From Gonapodya prolifera JEL478 (lineage: Eukaryota > Monoblepharomycota > Monoblepharidomycetes > Monoblepharidales > Gonapodyaceae), in contig KQ965732.1 of the NCBI GenBank assembly GCA_001574975.1, positions 434,001 through 498,000 on the forward strand: DNA of 64,000 nt, in the 5' to 3' direction. The notes under the pieces were generated by a model that saw only the letters and a program-made list of their open reading frames with translations, searched no databases and was not told the origin of the DNA. Of the stretch, positions 1-16,217 are shown piece after piece. Position 1 is the stretch's first letter, and every line of letters starts with the position of its first letter. The position numbers and the translations under genes were made by a program.

Positions 1-41
1 CACTCCTTCAATCGAAGACGGTCACTGAAAACTCACTGGAA

Positions 42-1652
42 ATGACTGAGTGAGCTTCTGCACTACAGCGCCATTTCCACCAGTACACTAAACAGCCCCT
101 GCTTCCCCGCCGCCATGCGTTGTCGCCGATTCAATCGGTGATCCATATTACACCAGCTTCCAAACACTTCTGGACTTTGGCTTCCCCGAAAACCGCGTCA
201 AGAAGGCAATCAAGGCAACGCAAGGCGCTGGACTGCAATCTGCTCTCGACTGGTGTGTTGAATGGTGTGATTGAAAGGGGGAAGCCTGGGGTGACGAACA
301 CAAACCGCTTCGATTGCGATTACATTCGGCCTGGTACAGGCTCGAGAAACACCAAGACGACCCAACGATCGATGATCCTGAACCCGAAAGTGCCGCGGTC
401 GGTGGGACGTTGGGCCAAGCTGGACCAAGCGCACCCGACTCGATTTCGACCGACGGTACGAGTCCACATACTTCACCATTTCCACCAAAGGACGGATCTC
501 GAGGTTTTTACTTTCTGAATGTTTTCAAAACCCAGACCGTGCCGAGGGCGTCATCTCTGCCGCCGAGCAGACGGCCAACTCTCTTAAGTGCGAGGAATGC
601 GGCAAGCTGTTGCGGGATGCCAGCGCCGCCGAAGTGCACGCGATAAAATCAGGTTCGTTTGATTGATTGCAGTGCTCATGCTGGCGGGGTGGCAGAGCCA
701 TGGCTACATGGGTGTTTGGTCCTACACGTGTCCTTGCCTAGGCCACACCAACTTCTCTGAATCGTCCGAGGTCATCAAACCGCTCACGCCCGAAGAAAAG
801 GTACCATACTTCTTCCGTTGTGCTGCCCACAACCACACCACTATCACTGTCCACTTTCCCACCTTAGGCCAAGAAACTGGAAGAGCTCAAGGCCCGCATG
901 GCGGCCAAGCGCGAAGCGAAACGGCAGCAGGAGCTTGAAGAGGAGCGGAATAAGGAGAAGGTGCGACGGAGGACGGGCCAGGAGCTGTCGGCGATCAAGG
1001 AGAAAACCAAAGAGAAGGAAATGCAGAAGGCGTTCGAGGAGAAGAAGCGTGAAAAGGAGGACGACAAGGCCGCCAAAGCCCGCGTCAAGGCCCAAATTGA
1101 AGCCGACAAGCGTGACAGGCAACTCAAGGTGCGTTGCTTATAGCGTGACACAATTGCGACCGCCCACCGCAGTAACACTGTGGGCATTGCAGCGCGAGGC
1201 GGAAAAGGCCGCTGCTGCCGGAGTGGCCGCGTCCGCGCAGGCTGCGGCACCTGCAGCTTCGTCCTCGGCACCGAAAACTGCGGCGACGTATACAGATACT
1301 CGAATCCAGGTACGTCACGTTGTTTGTAATGTTTATCTCGTCGAAATTGACGGTCCATTCCTTCCGACCGCACCAATGCAGATCCGCGCCTCGGACGGAG
1401 CCCCAATCACCAACGTGTTCAAGGCCGACGACATCCTGGAGGCGGTGTACGAGTACGTGGCTGCGCAGAGGCCCGGGGCGCCGTTCAAGCTGGCGCAGAC
1501 GTTCCCGCGAAAAGTTTTGGACGGGGCGGACAGGCAAAAGACGCTTCGGGAGCTGAGTGAGTGTTTCGTTCACCTTTTTTTCTGGGGACTCTTCGCTGAA
1601 AGGTGTTTGTTGAACAGATCTTGTGCCTTCGGCGGTGCTGATGTTGACGTGA
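42..1652 (+). CDS. UBXN1: UBA-UBX domain protein (UBXN1/SAKS1-like Cdc48 cofactor)
   Basis: Spliced gene of nine coding exons, about 327 residues. Exon 1 is only 8 bases (42-49, ATGACTGA), joined to 157; this gives an N-terminus MTDFQTLLDFGFPENRVKKA, a UBA domain (about residues 1-40). Next comes a C2H2-like finger (CEECGKLL...HAIKSGH, about 115-135) followed by the conserved SES..IKPLTPEEK stretch seen in the UBXN1 family. A long charged coiled coil follows (868-1128). The UBX domain (1382-1652) begins IQIRASDGAPITN and ends VPSAVLMLT. Family knowledge: UBA binds ubiquitin and UBX docks on the Cdc48/p97 N-domain, so a role in ubiquitin-dependent turnover is inferred. The exon lengths sum to a multiple of three. 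An alternative ATG at 115 would need a 19-base intron and is rejected. The next gene converges on it. Confidence 0.88.
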
Positions 1653-1780
1653 GCAAGCGCGTGGGCAAAAACCAAAGAATACCAATGTGTAGGATTCATT
1701 GGGTTGTCAATAGTATTGGGTCTAAATGATACATTCATGCAAAAAGAAAACACTGAGAACACCATGTGGGGTATTAGAGC

Positions 1781-1786
1781 AATAAA
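1781..1786 (+). terminator. Poly(A) signal of the UBX gene
   Basis: AATAAA lies about 130 bases after the UBX-protein stop and just before the convergent HMG-CoA synthase stop. It is placed as expected for a fungal 3' end signal. Only the hexamer is seen; the cleavage site is not. Confidence 0.45.
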
Positions 1787-1807
1787 CCATTAAAGTCCAG
1801 CGAGCCT

Positions 1808-3707
1808 TCACTCTTTGCTCGCTTCCACTTCCGCAGGCACCAATGTTACAGAGCTCTCCTTGCTCTCCTCTGCAAACCTCCCGTACGACCTCCTGAACTT
1901 CTCGTCCACCTGCTTGATGTAGTACGTGCCCGGGAACAGTCCTTCCAGCTTTCCCTCGGGTGAGTAGCCCTTGGCGTTGTGTGTATGTTCACGGAGCTGC
2001 ATGGTGGCGTCGAACTCTGCAGGGTCCACGCGTGTCCGGGAATCGAGCCGGGCACGGACGTTGAGCACTCGGTGGATGTCTGTCGGGGGCGAAACCACGC
2101 GGAAGGAGAACATGGACGAGGCGAGCCCAGACCCGTAAGAAAAGAGGACGATGCGTTTGCCGACCTTTTCGCCATGTCGAAGGTCATTAGATGGAACGAA
2201 CTGACGTCAAATGGAGCACAGAAGACTCACCAGTTGGGTCGGTTCAACCTCACTGAGAAGCGAGGCAAGACCACCGTAAAGGGACCCGGTGTACATGTTG
2301 CCGAGGTCGCGCGCGGCGAGGAGACTGGTGTCCACCTTGGACTTGAACGAGTCCTTAGTCACCGCCATGAAGGTCTTTTCGAGGTCCTTGTCGAAGTACG
2401 TGTCGTCGACTTTCATGGACTGAGAAATGGGAGAGAGTCCCATGAAGTGGGACCCCCAGTTAGGAATTATGGACAACGTTCGCTTCCGACCAATGCATTC
2501 ACTCACTTTGAAGCGGTCCAAGTCGCCAATCTTTGCCCACTTGTCCGGTTGATCCGAACGCAAGAAGTCGTTGAAGGCAAGGCGAGCAAACGACTTCTGA
2601 ACAAGCTTCGTGTACGGGGAATGGAAGCAAAAGTAGTCCAAGTCGTTCACGGTTGCAGAGCGCGGCGCCATCTGTGCAATGAGCAAAGCAAAAGATACGA
2701 ATGAGATGAGATGTTGGCTACCAAGAAGCGCAACAAACGTACGCCATGCCTCTTCTCGAAACGGTCGATGTATTTGCGATAGCACTGGTCGACGGCGTTG
2801 AGGTAGCATGAAACAGACAGCTTCCCATCAACAACTGGGAACTCGGAGTTTAAGTCGGGCTTGAAAAAGTCCCACGCGTGGTCCATGAAAGTGGAGCGAA
2901 GACCTAAAGGGTGTGGGACGAAAACATGAGCGATCCGCCGCTCTATGAAAAGGATGAATGGCACTCACCAGTGTCAAGGACAATAGGGGCGTCAGGCCCA
3001 ACAAGTATGGCAACACAACCGGCACCTCCTGTCGGCCTTGCATTACCCGAAGCGTAAACCGCGATGTCGCCCGCCACGACAATGGCTAAGCGACCGTCCC
3101 AGCTCTCGCTTTGGACCCAGTTTATGGCGTTAAACAGGGCGCTCGTTCCTCCATAGCAAGCATTCGTCGTGTCAATGCCTTCAATTTCGGTGTTGTGCGG
3201 TGAAAAGAGTTGCATGAGTACTGTTTTGACGGATTTTGACTTGTCGATGATGGTTTCCGTTCCAACTTCGAGGCGGCCAATAGAAGTGACTGGTATCTGG
3301 TATTTTGACAGCAGGTTCTGCACGACTAATCGGTACAACCGCCCAGAGGACCAGATGATCGGTTTAGACGACCAACTCGAAACTCCTCGATGCGCATTCA
3401 CTAACCTGTCAGACAGATGGAGTTGATGTCCTCTCTATCGTCGCAGAAAGCCATCCTGTGCTGTCCTAGCCCGATGGTATATTTGCCCGCAGAGACTCCA
3501 TCGAACTTCTCGAGCTCTTGCTGATCGACGTACTTCAAGCAAACTCTTATGATGCCACTGATCGTACACAAGGCTATCATTTGCGATACTCACTCGCTTG
3601 GGGAAGTAGATTTCCATGCCCAGAATCCCAACGTTCTTTGCACGTTGGTCATTGAAGCTGGGCGAAACACCATTGGTAGGGTTGGAGTGACTGTCGTGCG
3701 CAACCAT
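1808..3707 (-). CDS. ERG13: Hydroxymethylglutaryl-CoA synthase
   Basis: Condenses acetyl-CoA with acetoacetyl-CoA to HMG-CoA in the cytosolic mevalonate/sterol pathway. It is split by about six introns; exon 1 is 3707-3594 and begins [13 protein letters not shown]. Visible landmarks in order are [42 protein letters not shown], the nucleophile motif [26 protein letters not shown], the active-site histidine motif [14 protein letters not shown], and [19 protein letters not shown] near the C-terminus. Junctions checked at 3532, 3406, 3325, 2969, 2903 and 2743 keep frame. The C-terminus ends EVEASKE with no peroxisomal signal. It is divergent from CYP51 across a 691-base intergenic region. The identification is secure. 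Confidence 0.96.
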
Positions 3708-4398
3708 GGTCTTCCATATGACAGAAACGTCCAGGAGTCGGGGATTGCGATTGTTCGATCGGAACGCGTGCCAAGTGACGATAACTTAGGACGAGTGGGC
3801 AACGTGTACTACTTCTTCCAAGCAACGCTCACCGTTTCGAAAAACAGTGGTGGGTTTCAAAAGCGTGTGTCTCAAGATGAAGTGAGCTTGAAATGAGTTT
3901 GCACTGCGTTGGAAAGTATGTTGGCGCGATTGAAGCACGGGTACGAGTCACTGAGTGTTTTCAGTATCCGTTGTTTCGATTAAGACAGTGGAAAAATGGA
4001 TTGGAAGTTTTGGTTGTGGCTCTTTCCCTTGATGAGGTTGAAATTTGGCGAAGCAGATTTTGCCGTGATTGGCACCTCAAAGCTCCCAATACGACGTCTG
4101 ACTTATCACACCTCACACGATAGCGTTATTAGCAACAATCTTATACTCAGCAGAGGTTACCAATTAGCTTCTTTCAAGGGATTGGTTAATGGTTTGGTAG
4201 CAGCCCAACAAATATTATACACGTCACTTAAGAGGACATAAGATTCCCCCCTTTTAACTCAAAAAGTGATTTGATTGTTGAGGTTCTGAGTTGTTGGGAA
4301 CTTGCGGATTGGTCATCAATGTGTTCGAACTTCGCCCGCTTCGGCGGCAGATTTATATTGACTTCGTAAACTCCAGTCCAATCTCTGGGATTCCAACG
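3708..4398. promoter_or_regulatory. Shared intergenic region of ERG13 and ERG11
   Basis: This 691-base region separates the start codons of two divergently read sterol-pathway genes and must carry both promoters. I see no supported ORF. CTCACACGAT at 4112-4121 resembles, from memory, sterol regulatory element variants described in animal sterol-gene promoters. That match is weak evidence. Otherwise the region is AT-rich and unremarkable. Confidence 0.5.
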
Positions 4399-6504
<2,106 letters not shown>

Positions 6505-6660
6505 CTCCTGTAGACTATTTGACAATTATAGATGTTTCATGTGAATTTTGGGAGACACTTCAGAAGAGCAGGAGGAGCCACACATTTTCTGATATAGATT
6601 GCACAGAAGTTCTACGTTGTTCGTTTTCCCTCCTAGTAACTTGGTTTGGTTGGGAGAGGG

Positions 6661-8195
6661 ATGACAATGGAAAAGGGAGGGAAATCACATGTCAGGCTGG
6701 ATGTCTCCGCCACCTCCGAATCGGTCCGATTTCCCCCTTTCAACCAACCCGAACAGCGCAGTTCGTCGTCGTTTGAAATGACGGAAGTGCGCACGCCAAG
6801 CAAAACTTCGCTCTTCGATCGGCCTTCGTCGGGAACGAAGCGCCTATCGCTTTTCGACAAACCGATTTCGACGTCCTCGAGTTCGAGAACCCTCGCAGAG
6901 GAGAGCAACCAAGCATTTCCAGACTATCCAGACCACGTCAATTTTGGAGCGCCGGCCAATTATACCGGAAGTCCTGCTGCAAAAAAGGCATCGTTCTCCC
7001 CATCCACCACAACATTCGGCGCAAGTGGCCTCTCGGACCATCATAGTGCTCTCGAAGAGTCTGAGGCTCCGGCAGAGATGTCTACTGGATGGCCCCAAGG
7101 TCATTCATCCGTTCCGCTTGCAATTGCTCTCCTCCCACCACTCTTGGCTACTTTCATACCCCAAAAGTCGGAAGTTTGGGGTGACTTGTTTGCCATGTTT
7201 CTGGTCGCTTACTACCTTCATTTTATCATAAGTGGTGAGTGGTTCTTTCCCATTTTCTCCGTCATGCATACGATACTTATATTACATCACATGTGAACTC
7301 AGTCCCCTACGAGCTTTACCAAAAAGCACGCCAGCGCTCACCTAATAGCCAAACCCTTGAAGCTACTCTTGAAGATTACCCTGATATCGCATTAGGCGAT
7401 GAGGTTGGAGCAGACGAGCGAGCATCTCTTCCGGCTTCTGTTAGGGCGGTACAGGACGCCGCAGAGCTTGAGTTATCGCGGTGGCAAGTTATCTACCTCC
7501 TCCTCTACTTGGCATCTCCCGCGATAGCTGGTTTCGCCTTGAAAGTTGCAAAAGACCACCTTTTCTCTGCAACCGGGCCAATTGTGAAGCAACTCAACAT
7601 TGGTGTTTTCGTATTTGTTGCAGCTCTAAGGCCCCTCGGGGAACTTGTAGAGTTGCTTCGGGAGCGTACCCTTTACCTCAAGAAAGAAGTCGCGACACCA
7701 GTCACGGAAGTTGACGTATTGATGCAACGGATTGCCACACTCGAGAGCGCCGTTGAAACCATACAACGGGAAGTTGCAACGAGAGAGGAGGTGCAGCTTG
7801 TTAAGGACCAGGTCGTTGGACCATCGTTGGACAAAATTGCCAGAAGTGTTCGAAAAGTGGAGAGACGCGAATCTTCCAAAACCGAACTTGATGAGCAGAG
7901 ATTCAAGGAGCTGGAGCGAAGGTTGATGGAATCAGAAGAGCGTGTCAAGAAACTACACGAAGGTCGCGGATTTTTCAGTAGCCTAAGCGATGAAGATGGT
8001 GCGGCACGTGTCGGTTCGCTTGGCTTTTTGTTTGGATATATTGCGTCGGTTGTGGACGTTCTGTTCTGGCCATGGAAAGTTGCGAGCGGCGTAATCAAGC
8101 TCATATCGGGTGGAGTGCATATTCAGAAATGGAGCATCACTGGATACTCAAGGAAGGCGATGATTGAAGGCGGTAGTGCAGTGAAAGAAGAGTGA
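6661..8195 (+). CDS. Conserved fungal membrane protein with coiled coil, function unknown
   Basis: Two exons (6661-7234 and 7303-8195) give about 488 residues, or 449 if the ATG at 6778 is used; the start is undecided. The N-terminal 130 residues are Ser/Thr-rich and carry two SLFD(R/K)P-type motifs. Hydrophobic segments follow: PLAIALLPPLLATFIP and DLFAMFLVAYYLHFIIS. A further pair comes after the intron, WQVIYLLLYLASPAIAGFAL and NIGVFVFVAALRPLGELVELL. Then comes a heptad-like coiled coil (about 320-420) and a last hydrophobic stretch, VGSLGFLFGYIASVVDVLFWPW. The layout resembles uncharacterised fungal proteins I recall from filamentous species. No enzymatic motif was seen. The long cytosolic coiled coil suggests a scaffold or tether, but that is only inference. 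Confidence 0.8.
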
Positions 8196-8346
8196 GGGAG
8201 AGATGGTAGATTTCATAGCTTGCTTCATCAGTTTAAATTTTCAGCAGTGCAGCTTGGTAGCATAAGTTGGTTTGCGATTTCTTAGTTTTAGAGACGTTAC
8301 TTTTGTTTCAGCAATATTTTCAATTCCTCAGTTTTACAATTTTAGA

Positions 8347-9631
8347 TCAACTCGAGGATCTACGACGAAAGTCCAAGAATTGTAGGCGCGAAGTGGAACG
8401 GACGCCTGTGTTGTACTCAAACGTCGTCATCCCAAGCACGCCTTTTGCGAAGAAGAATCGGAAGTGTAAATTTTCGCCTCCATATGAGGTGGTCAAACAC
8501 TCACGCAGATATGCATGGAAAATCGCGAGAGCAGTTGACATGACAAACACCAGCAGAGCAATCACTCCTTCAAAGCAAATCAACACTCCGGCAAGGACCC
8601 ACAGAGAATTTTCGTCTCCGAAGGTATGCCATGTGCTTGACAATGTGCGAATAAATAAGTCACGTTCCGTGAAAAGTGCCACAAACACTCGAAACGAAAG
8701 GAGCATGGATAGGGCAGATACCCATACAGTAGTCGACAATAGGACCAGGAAGCCTCTGGCAATCGATCGGACACATTAGAGAATGGTCGAAAATGGCATG
8801 CTCGATCCAAAACTTACTGATAATTGCGGCCAGCAATACACGTGTTCAAGTAGGGGCAGTGATGGTCAAAATCCGCAACGCACTTGTTGCAGCTCTTGCA
8901 ATGTCGCGTTCGTACGGGGCTGACAGCGATTCGTTATCCATGGCTGTCACGGCGAAAGCATAGACAACAACTCACACAGATACACAACATATTCCGCAAA
9001 CTCCGTTGTCGATAACATGAACACCAACAGTCTTTACAAAATCAAGGTTCCGAGCCTTTCCCGCCTGCCGGACTTCCGACGCCTCGACTTCCACGAGGGT
9101 CACATAGAGTACCATTCCAGCCATTGAAACCCCAGCAAGTCCAAAAACAATCCAGCCAACCAAATTTGGTATTCCTATCAATGGCTCCACAAAAAAGGAT
9201 GTAGTGGAGAAGAAAACGCAGTAACTATAAATGAACATTAGAAGGATGGTCTCAAGTGCAGTCGTATCAGTGTTCCACAGGTACTGGAGGAGAGTGACAG
9301 CATATTTCGTACTCACTAAGAACGATATGTGAAAAGGCCTCTGCCACGCGCTCTCTCGTCGCCATGAGTTGTCAGCTCGGATGTCTCGTCTGATGTCGGT
9401 TGCCCAGAACCGCCGGTCTGACCAATATACAAGCGGTTGTTTCGCTAAGGGTAACGGTTCATTGATGACAGAGAAGGAGGTGCGGTGAGATGTCAATGTC
9501 GGTGTGGGTGAGCCGGGAGAAGGCAGGTGATGGCTGTTAGAAGTCTCCAGCCGCGCAATCTGCGACGAGAACGTTGACGAAGGGTTGCTGAACCCCGAAG
9601 GAGCAAGGGATGGGGACCGCTGGCCATTCAT
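8347..9631 (-). CDS. DHHC-type protein S-palmitoyltransferase
   Basis: Membrane enzyme that attaches palmitate to cysteines of target proteins. The first 80 residues are Ser/Pro-rich and start [13 protein letters not shown]. Two transmembrane helices follow ([20 protein letters not shown] and [19 protein letters not shown]). The cysteine-rich domain spans an intron: CGICC, then [11 protein letters not shown] and [16 protein letters not shown], with the catalytic DHHC intact. Two more helices follow ([15 protein letters not shown] and [15 protein letters not shown]). The TTxE motif appears as TTFEY, as expected after TM4. A 33-base stretch at 9284-9316 has perfect intron ends but is also open in frame, so the protein could be 11 residues shorter. 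The substrate is unknown. Confidence 0.9.
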
Positions 9632-9835
9632 CGGGCTATCGGTCCATGTTCAGGCGAATGGGTCTGGCGGAGGGAATGTCCGAAGTCCGCTCCACATTTT
9701 CACGAAAGCCAGGCACATATGTTACAAAGACGCCACGCATGTATCAAAATCCTTTCCACGTGCAACTATGTATATGTATGTAGTGTTTGTGATAGCCCGA
9801 AGTTATCCCAGGTATGCAATGATGAAATCACAGTC

Positions 9836-10478
9836 TCAGACTTCATTTTCCTGAAGAAGCATATTCGGGATTCCTTCCTAAAAAGAAGTGCTGTATAAAA
9901 ATCTCACACTTCTCGGACAAAAATTAGGCTACTCACCCTGATTGGATAGACGTGTCCACACCCATTACACACCATTCGCCCCTCCTTCACTCTCGTCTGC
10001 GGTTTGATAGCGTTCAATCGCAGACAATGCAAATATACTCGAGACAAAACCTTACCTCCAATAATACATGGTGCAAAGTTTGGAGGAATTCATCATCGTT
10101 TGGATCCCCTGGTGATTCTGGAAGCTTTGCAACGCCAAGCTAGCGGGAGAGGTAGAACAAAGATTGAGTTATCGCTACTGCGAAGAAAGGATACAATGGC
10201 TCTCACAGAAAACGATGTTTGGACAAGAGCTCCCCAGGCAATCCTGTCAAGCATCCGCTTCAGAAATTGCGGATTGAAGTCCGCATCAGCGTTCTCAATC
10301 TCCGCATCTTCGATTCGAAGTGGAAAATTGTCTTTACTGCAGCCTTTTACGGGACATTGCAGCATGTTATGGGTGATAAGTCTCTGCAAGAGAAGATTGG
10401 CAGACAATCAAGGAACATCGTCCAACGTTCCAATGAACCATTTGGGTCGACACCCTAGAAGCGTTATTACGGTACCAT
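9836..10478 (-). CDS. TRM112: Trm112, zinc-binding activator of methyltransferases
   Basis: Small obligate partner of several methyltransferases, known in yeast to activate Trm9, Trm11, Mtq2 and Bud23, and so acting on tRNA, eRF1 and rRNA. Five exons give 121 residues. Exon 1 appears to be the ATG alone (10478-10476), followed by GTACCG; exon 2 resumes at 10383 with RLITHNMLQCPVKGC. Further signatures are NFPLRIEDAE, FNPQFLKRML, LHHVLLE, the second zinc pair VCNGCGHVYPIR, and the C-terminus EGIPNMLL. Exon lengths 3+177+84+60+42 total 366 bases. All four zinc cysteines are present. It is divergent from CCR4, with 102 bases between start codons. Confidence 0.93.
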
Positions 10479-10580
10479 TGTAGTTTCGGAAGAGGGGTGA
10501 GACCGCGTAAGTAAAGTGTAAAGTGTCGTTTGTCAGGTCCATCGGTTGTCAGTCAGGCCAGCACCTTCCACAACTGGGAC

Positions 10581-13042
10581 ATGTACGGATTTCAAAGCCG
10601 TTACCCAGTACCGCCCCCGAAATTGGGACAACAAAATCCTTATCTGACTACTCAGCCGCCTCCTGTAGTTCCTTCTCCCACCCCAATCCCGTCCCTTTCG
10701 ACCATAAACGGCGGAGGTGCATCCAACGCTCCACACATAACGCGACAGCTCGAACAAGCGCAGGCATCACGCCAATCCGCTGCGCCGCACCATCATTCGC
10801 GAATTTCACGAACAGCGGTCAACCTTGGACTGAAAGCTAATGATTTCACGGGACCATTCGGGTCTGGCATACTCGAGAACGGAGGAGGTGCCGGCCAAGG
10901 GCCTGGGTCTCGCTATGGAACACCTGGACTAGTGCAAGCGAGGGCTGCGTCGTCACAAGGCAGCTTCCGGGGCAGTGGAACTCCATCCCAGAGCCAAACT
11001 CCAGCACCTGGATCCACGAATAGCTCGCAAACAAATGTTGCCCAGGGTGACCTGCAAGAACCCAAAGCTTCTCAATGGACTACGTTGGACCTGGGTGGAA
11101 TGGCGATTCGGAACCTCTCGAAGGAGCTCTTTCGATACACGTTCCTCACGGTACTCTACATTAATCACAACAGTCTGGCGTCCTTACCGAGTCAAATCTC
11201 ACAGTTGCGGCATTTGGTACAGCTAGATGTTAGTGGGAATAAGCTCACTACCCTACCTCCTGAGTTGGGACTCGTTGTCAGCTTGAAGGAGCTCCTCGCT
11301 TTCGACAATCAGATATCAACCCTTCCTCCTGAAATTGGATTCCTCTACCAACTCGAAAACTTGGGGCTGGAAGGAAATCCAATACAGGAGCCATTGCTTT
11401 CGATAATGCAGAAGGAAGGAACATCTGCAGTCACTTCATATCTGAGAGACAATTGTCCAGGTGGGATAGGGTGTCCCCGGGCTCTTGAAGTGATGGACTT
11501 GACAGCAATGTCCGATACTCGTTAGCGATTGCACCCCCACCTGAACGGGAATGGGTGTACGTCGAGGAGGAGACTGGAATGACGTCCCCAGGTTCGTTGT
11601 GCGTTCAATTGCTACGGAACCTTTAGAAAACTAAGCTGCAACCACGCCCACGCCCACCCTCAATGTTTTTTGTGGCATTGCTATGACACTACATAAGATT
11701 CGTTTACAATTCTTTCCTACAACGTCCTTTCCGAGCGCTATGCACCAACATCTTCGTACCCCTACGTTCCTTCGTGGGCTTTGAATTGGGAGTTCCGAAG
11801 ACAATCTCTTATACAAGAAGTAGTAGGATATAATTCAGACATTCTGTGTCTTCAGGTATGTGTCGACGGATATAGTTCTTTGGTGCTCCAAATGCGAAAT
11901 ACCAACGGCCACCACTTCCTTCATTTCACTAAGGAAATTGAGTATGGCCAGTTTGAAGACTTTTTTCAGCCGGAGCTACGGGAACATGGCTACGAAGGCG
12001 CTTATTACCCGAAATCTCGTATCAGGGTGATGGCGGAGTACGAGCGAAAATATGTGGACGGTTGTGCAACGTTCTGGAAGGCGGCAAAGTGCGTTTCGAT
12101 ACACGTTTGTACCGTTTGCTTGGCTCGATAATCACAATTTTCAGGTTTTCCGCCCTCGAGAAGCACGTCATCGAGTTCCAACGTTTGCCCATGGAGCGTG
12201 AGGAATTTCGCAAAACAGATGACATGTTCAATCGCGTTACTCTACGAGACAATATCGCAACAATCGTATTTCTTGAACACAAGGAGACCCACGCGCGAGT
12301 TATTGTTGCAAACGCGCATTTGCACTGGGACCCGCAGTATGTTGCTGAAACTCGATGTATCTGCATTGGCGCCCTATTTCATCGTATTGCACCGACTAGA
12401 TATCGCGATGTAAAACTCCTCCAGACCTCTATGCTTCTCGAGGAACTAAAACGTATTTCGCGGACATATGCCGCCCGGCATATTCCGCACTCGACCAATT
12501 CCTCGCGACTCCCGCTCTTGATCGTTGGTGACCTGAATTCTACGCCAGATTCCGGAGTATATGAGTTCCTTTCGAAGGGAGCGATTGCGGCGAATCACGA
12601 AGACTTCTTGTCGCATTCTTACTACAACTCCGATGGTCCGGTAATTCATGAGCTCGGGATCAAATCAGCATATTCACACATGGGGGAGCTCGCGTTCACT
12701 AATTTTACCCCTGGGTTCAAAGATGTGATTGACTACATTTGGTATACGAGTGGCAGTTTACAAGTGGCTGGGGTCTTGGGAAATGTGGACTCTTCGTATG
12801 TGGAGCGATGTGTCGGTTTTCCGAACTGGCACCATCCGAGTGACCACATCCCCGTGCTGGCGGAGTTCCGATGGAAAGGGTTGCAAAATCCTGCTGGAGG
12901 TGGATCTGGAGCAGCGGCTGGTTCCGCAACGGCGACTCAGCTCAGTCAAGTGGCATTTGCTGCCGCGAGAGACATTCAGGGACCATCGCTTTCAATGGCG
13001 ATAGGTAGAATTGGAGGTCCCGGAATCGGTACCCGGAAGTAA
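10581..13042 (+). CDS. CCR4: Ccr4-type poly(A) deadenylase
   Basis: Catalytic subunit of the Ccr4-Not complex, shortening mRNA poly(A) tails. Six exons give 697 residues. The N-terminal 180 residues are Pro/Ser/Gln-rich and low complexity. A leucine-rich repeat block (about 180-280; LDVSGNKLTTLPPELG, LLAFDNQISTLPPEIG) is the part that contacts Caf1/Pop2 in yeast. The endonuclease-exonuclease-phosphatase domain follows: FTILSYNVLS, catalytic glutamate in LCLQEIE, NAHLHWDP, GDLNSTPDSGVYEF, and the histidine motif HHPSDHIPV. The C-terminal 60 residues are Gly/Ala-rich. The intron 12337-12399 is 63 bases with no stop in frame, so its retention would add 21 residues between HWDPQ and YRDVK. Confidence 0.94.
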
Positions 13043-13529
13043 GGTGTTGACGGTGTACAGAGTACAGTTTCGTTGGAAGCAGCAATATAATATCTGCGCT
13101 TGTACTTTTCATTTTTTTGCTCTTGCGTTTGCCGCAAAGACGATTCATTGGGTTGGTGTTTTGGTGGCGGAGGTGGAGAGATCACGTGACCCCGTTTTTC
13201 TGTCATCCAGGACAGGATCCTGGCTATTCTGATGGAGTTATCGACTTCTGCAGGCATATCTGACTCCCAGAGTCCCTCTGAGGTGAGCTGATGGGTTTGT
13301 GGAGGGGAACATGGGCGGTGATTGGCATTGGGTGGTTGTCCATTATCGCGGTGACTCGTTGGCACATTGGTGTCCGATTCGTTTTTGCGGAAGCATCGTC
13401 GGGGTATCCAGTGGTTGCGCTCATGCGTTCCCCGCCCCCTGCAAACTTCTTTGATGTTTTCTGTCCGGCGCGCATTGTCCGCGTGGACCCTGCGGCATCG
13501 ACGCACCTTGCGTTCGACGCAATGGCAAG
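13043..13529. other. Intergenic, promoter side of the C2H2 gene
   Basis: Between the tandem genes CCR4 and the C2H2 factor. I see no supported gene or repeat. It should contain the CCR4 3' end and the downstream promoter. Confidence 0.4.
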
Positions 13530-16012
<2,483 letters not shown>

Positions 16013-16097
16013 ATGGGAGAAATGTGCTCTCAGCTTGTGATTTTGTGACGTTGTTGGGAATTTTCTTGTGAGGGGGATGTTATACCAACATCAAACC

Positions 16098-16103
16098 AAT
16101 AAA
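16098..16103 (+). terminator. Poly(A) signal of the C2H2 gene
   Basis: AATAAA lies 86 bases after the C2H2 stop, in the 205-base gap before the convergent eRF1 stop. Position and hexamer fit a 3' end signal. Confidence 0.45.
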
Positions 16104-16217
16104 TCAAGTCGCATTGAACCTTGTCGCACGTTATGGTAGCTATTTATGATGTGCTCTCGATGGCAAACTGCAGGTTGTTTTCCGGACTGGGGGTATTTAC
16201 ACATGTAAAATGACTAT

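Noticed and set aside
115-156. ATG at 115 as start of the UBX gene
   Set aside because: It needs a 19-base intron; the ATG at 42 with a normal 107-base intron gives the conserved UBA start.
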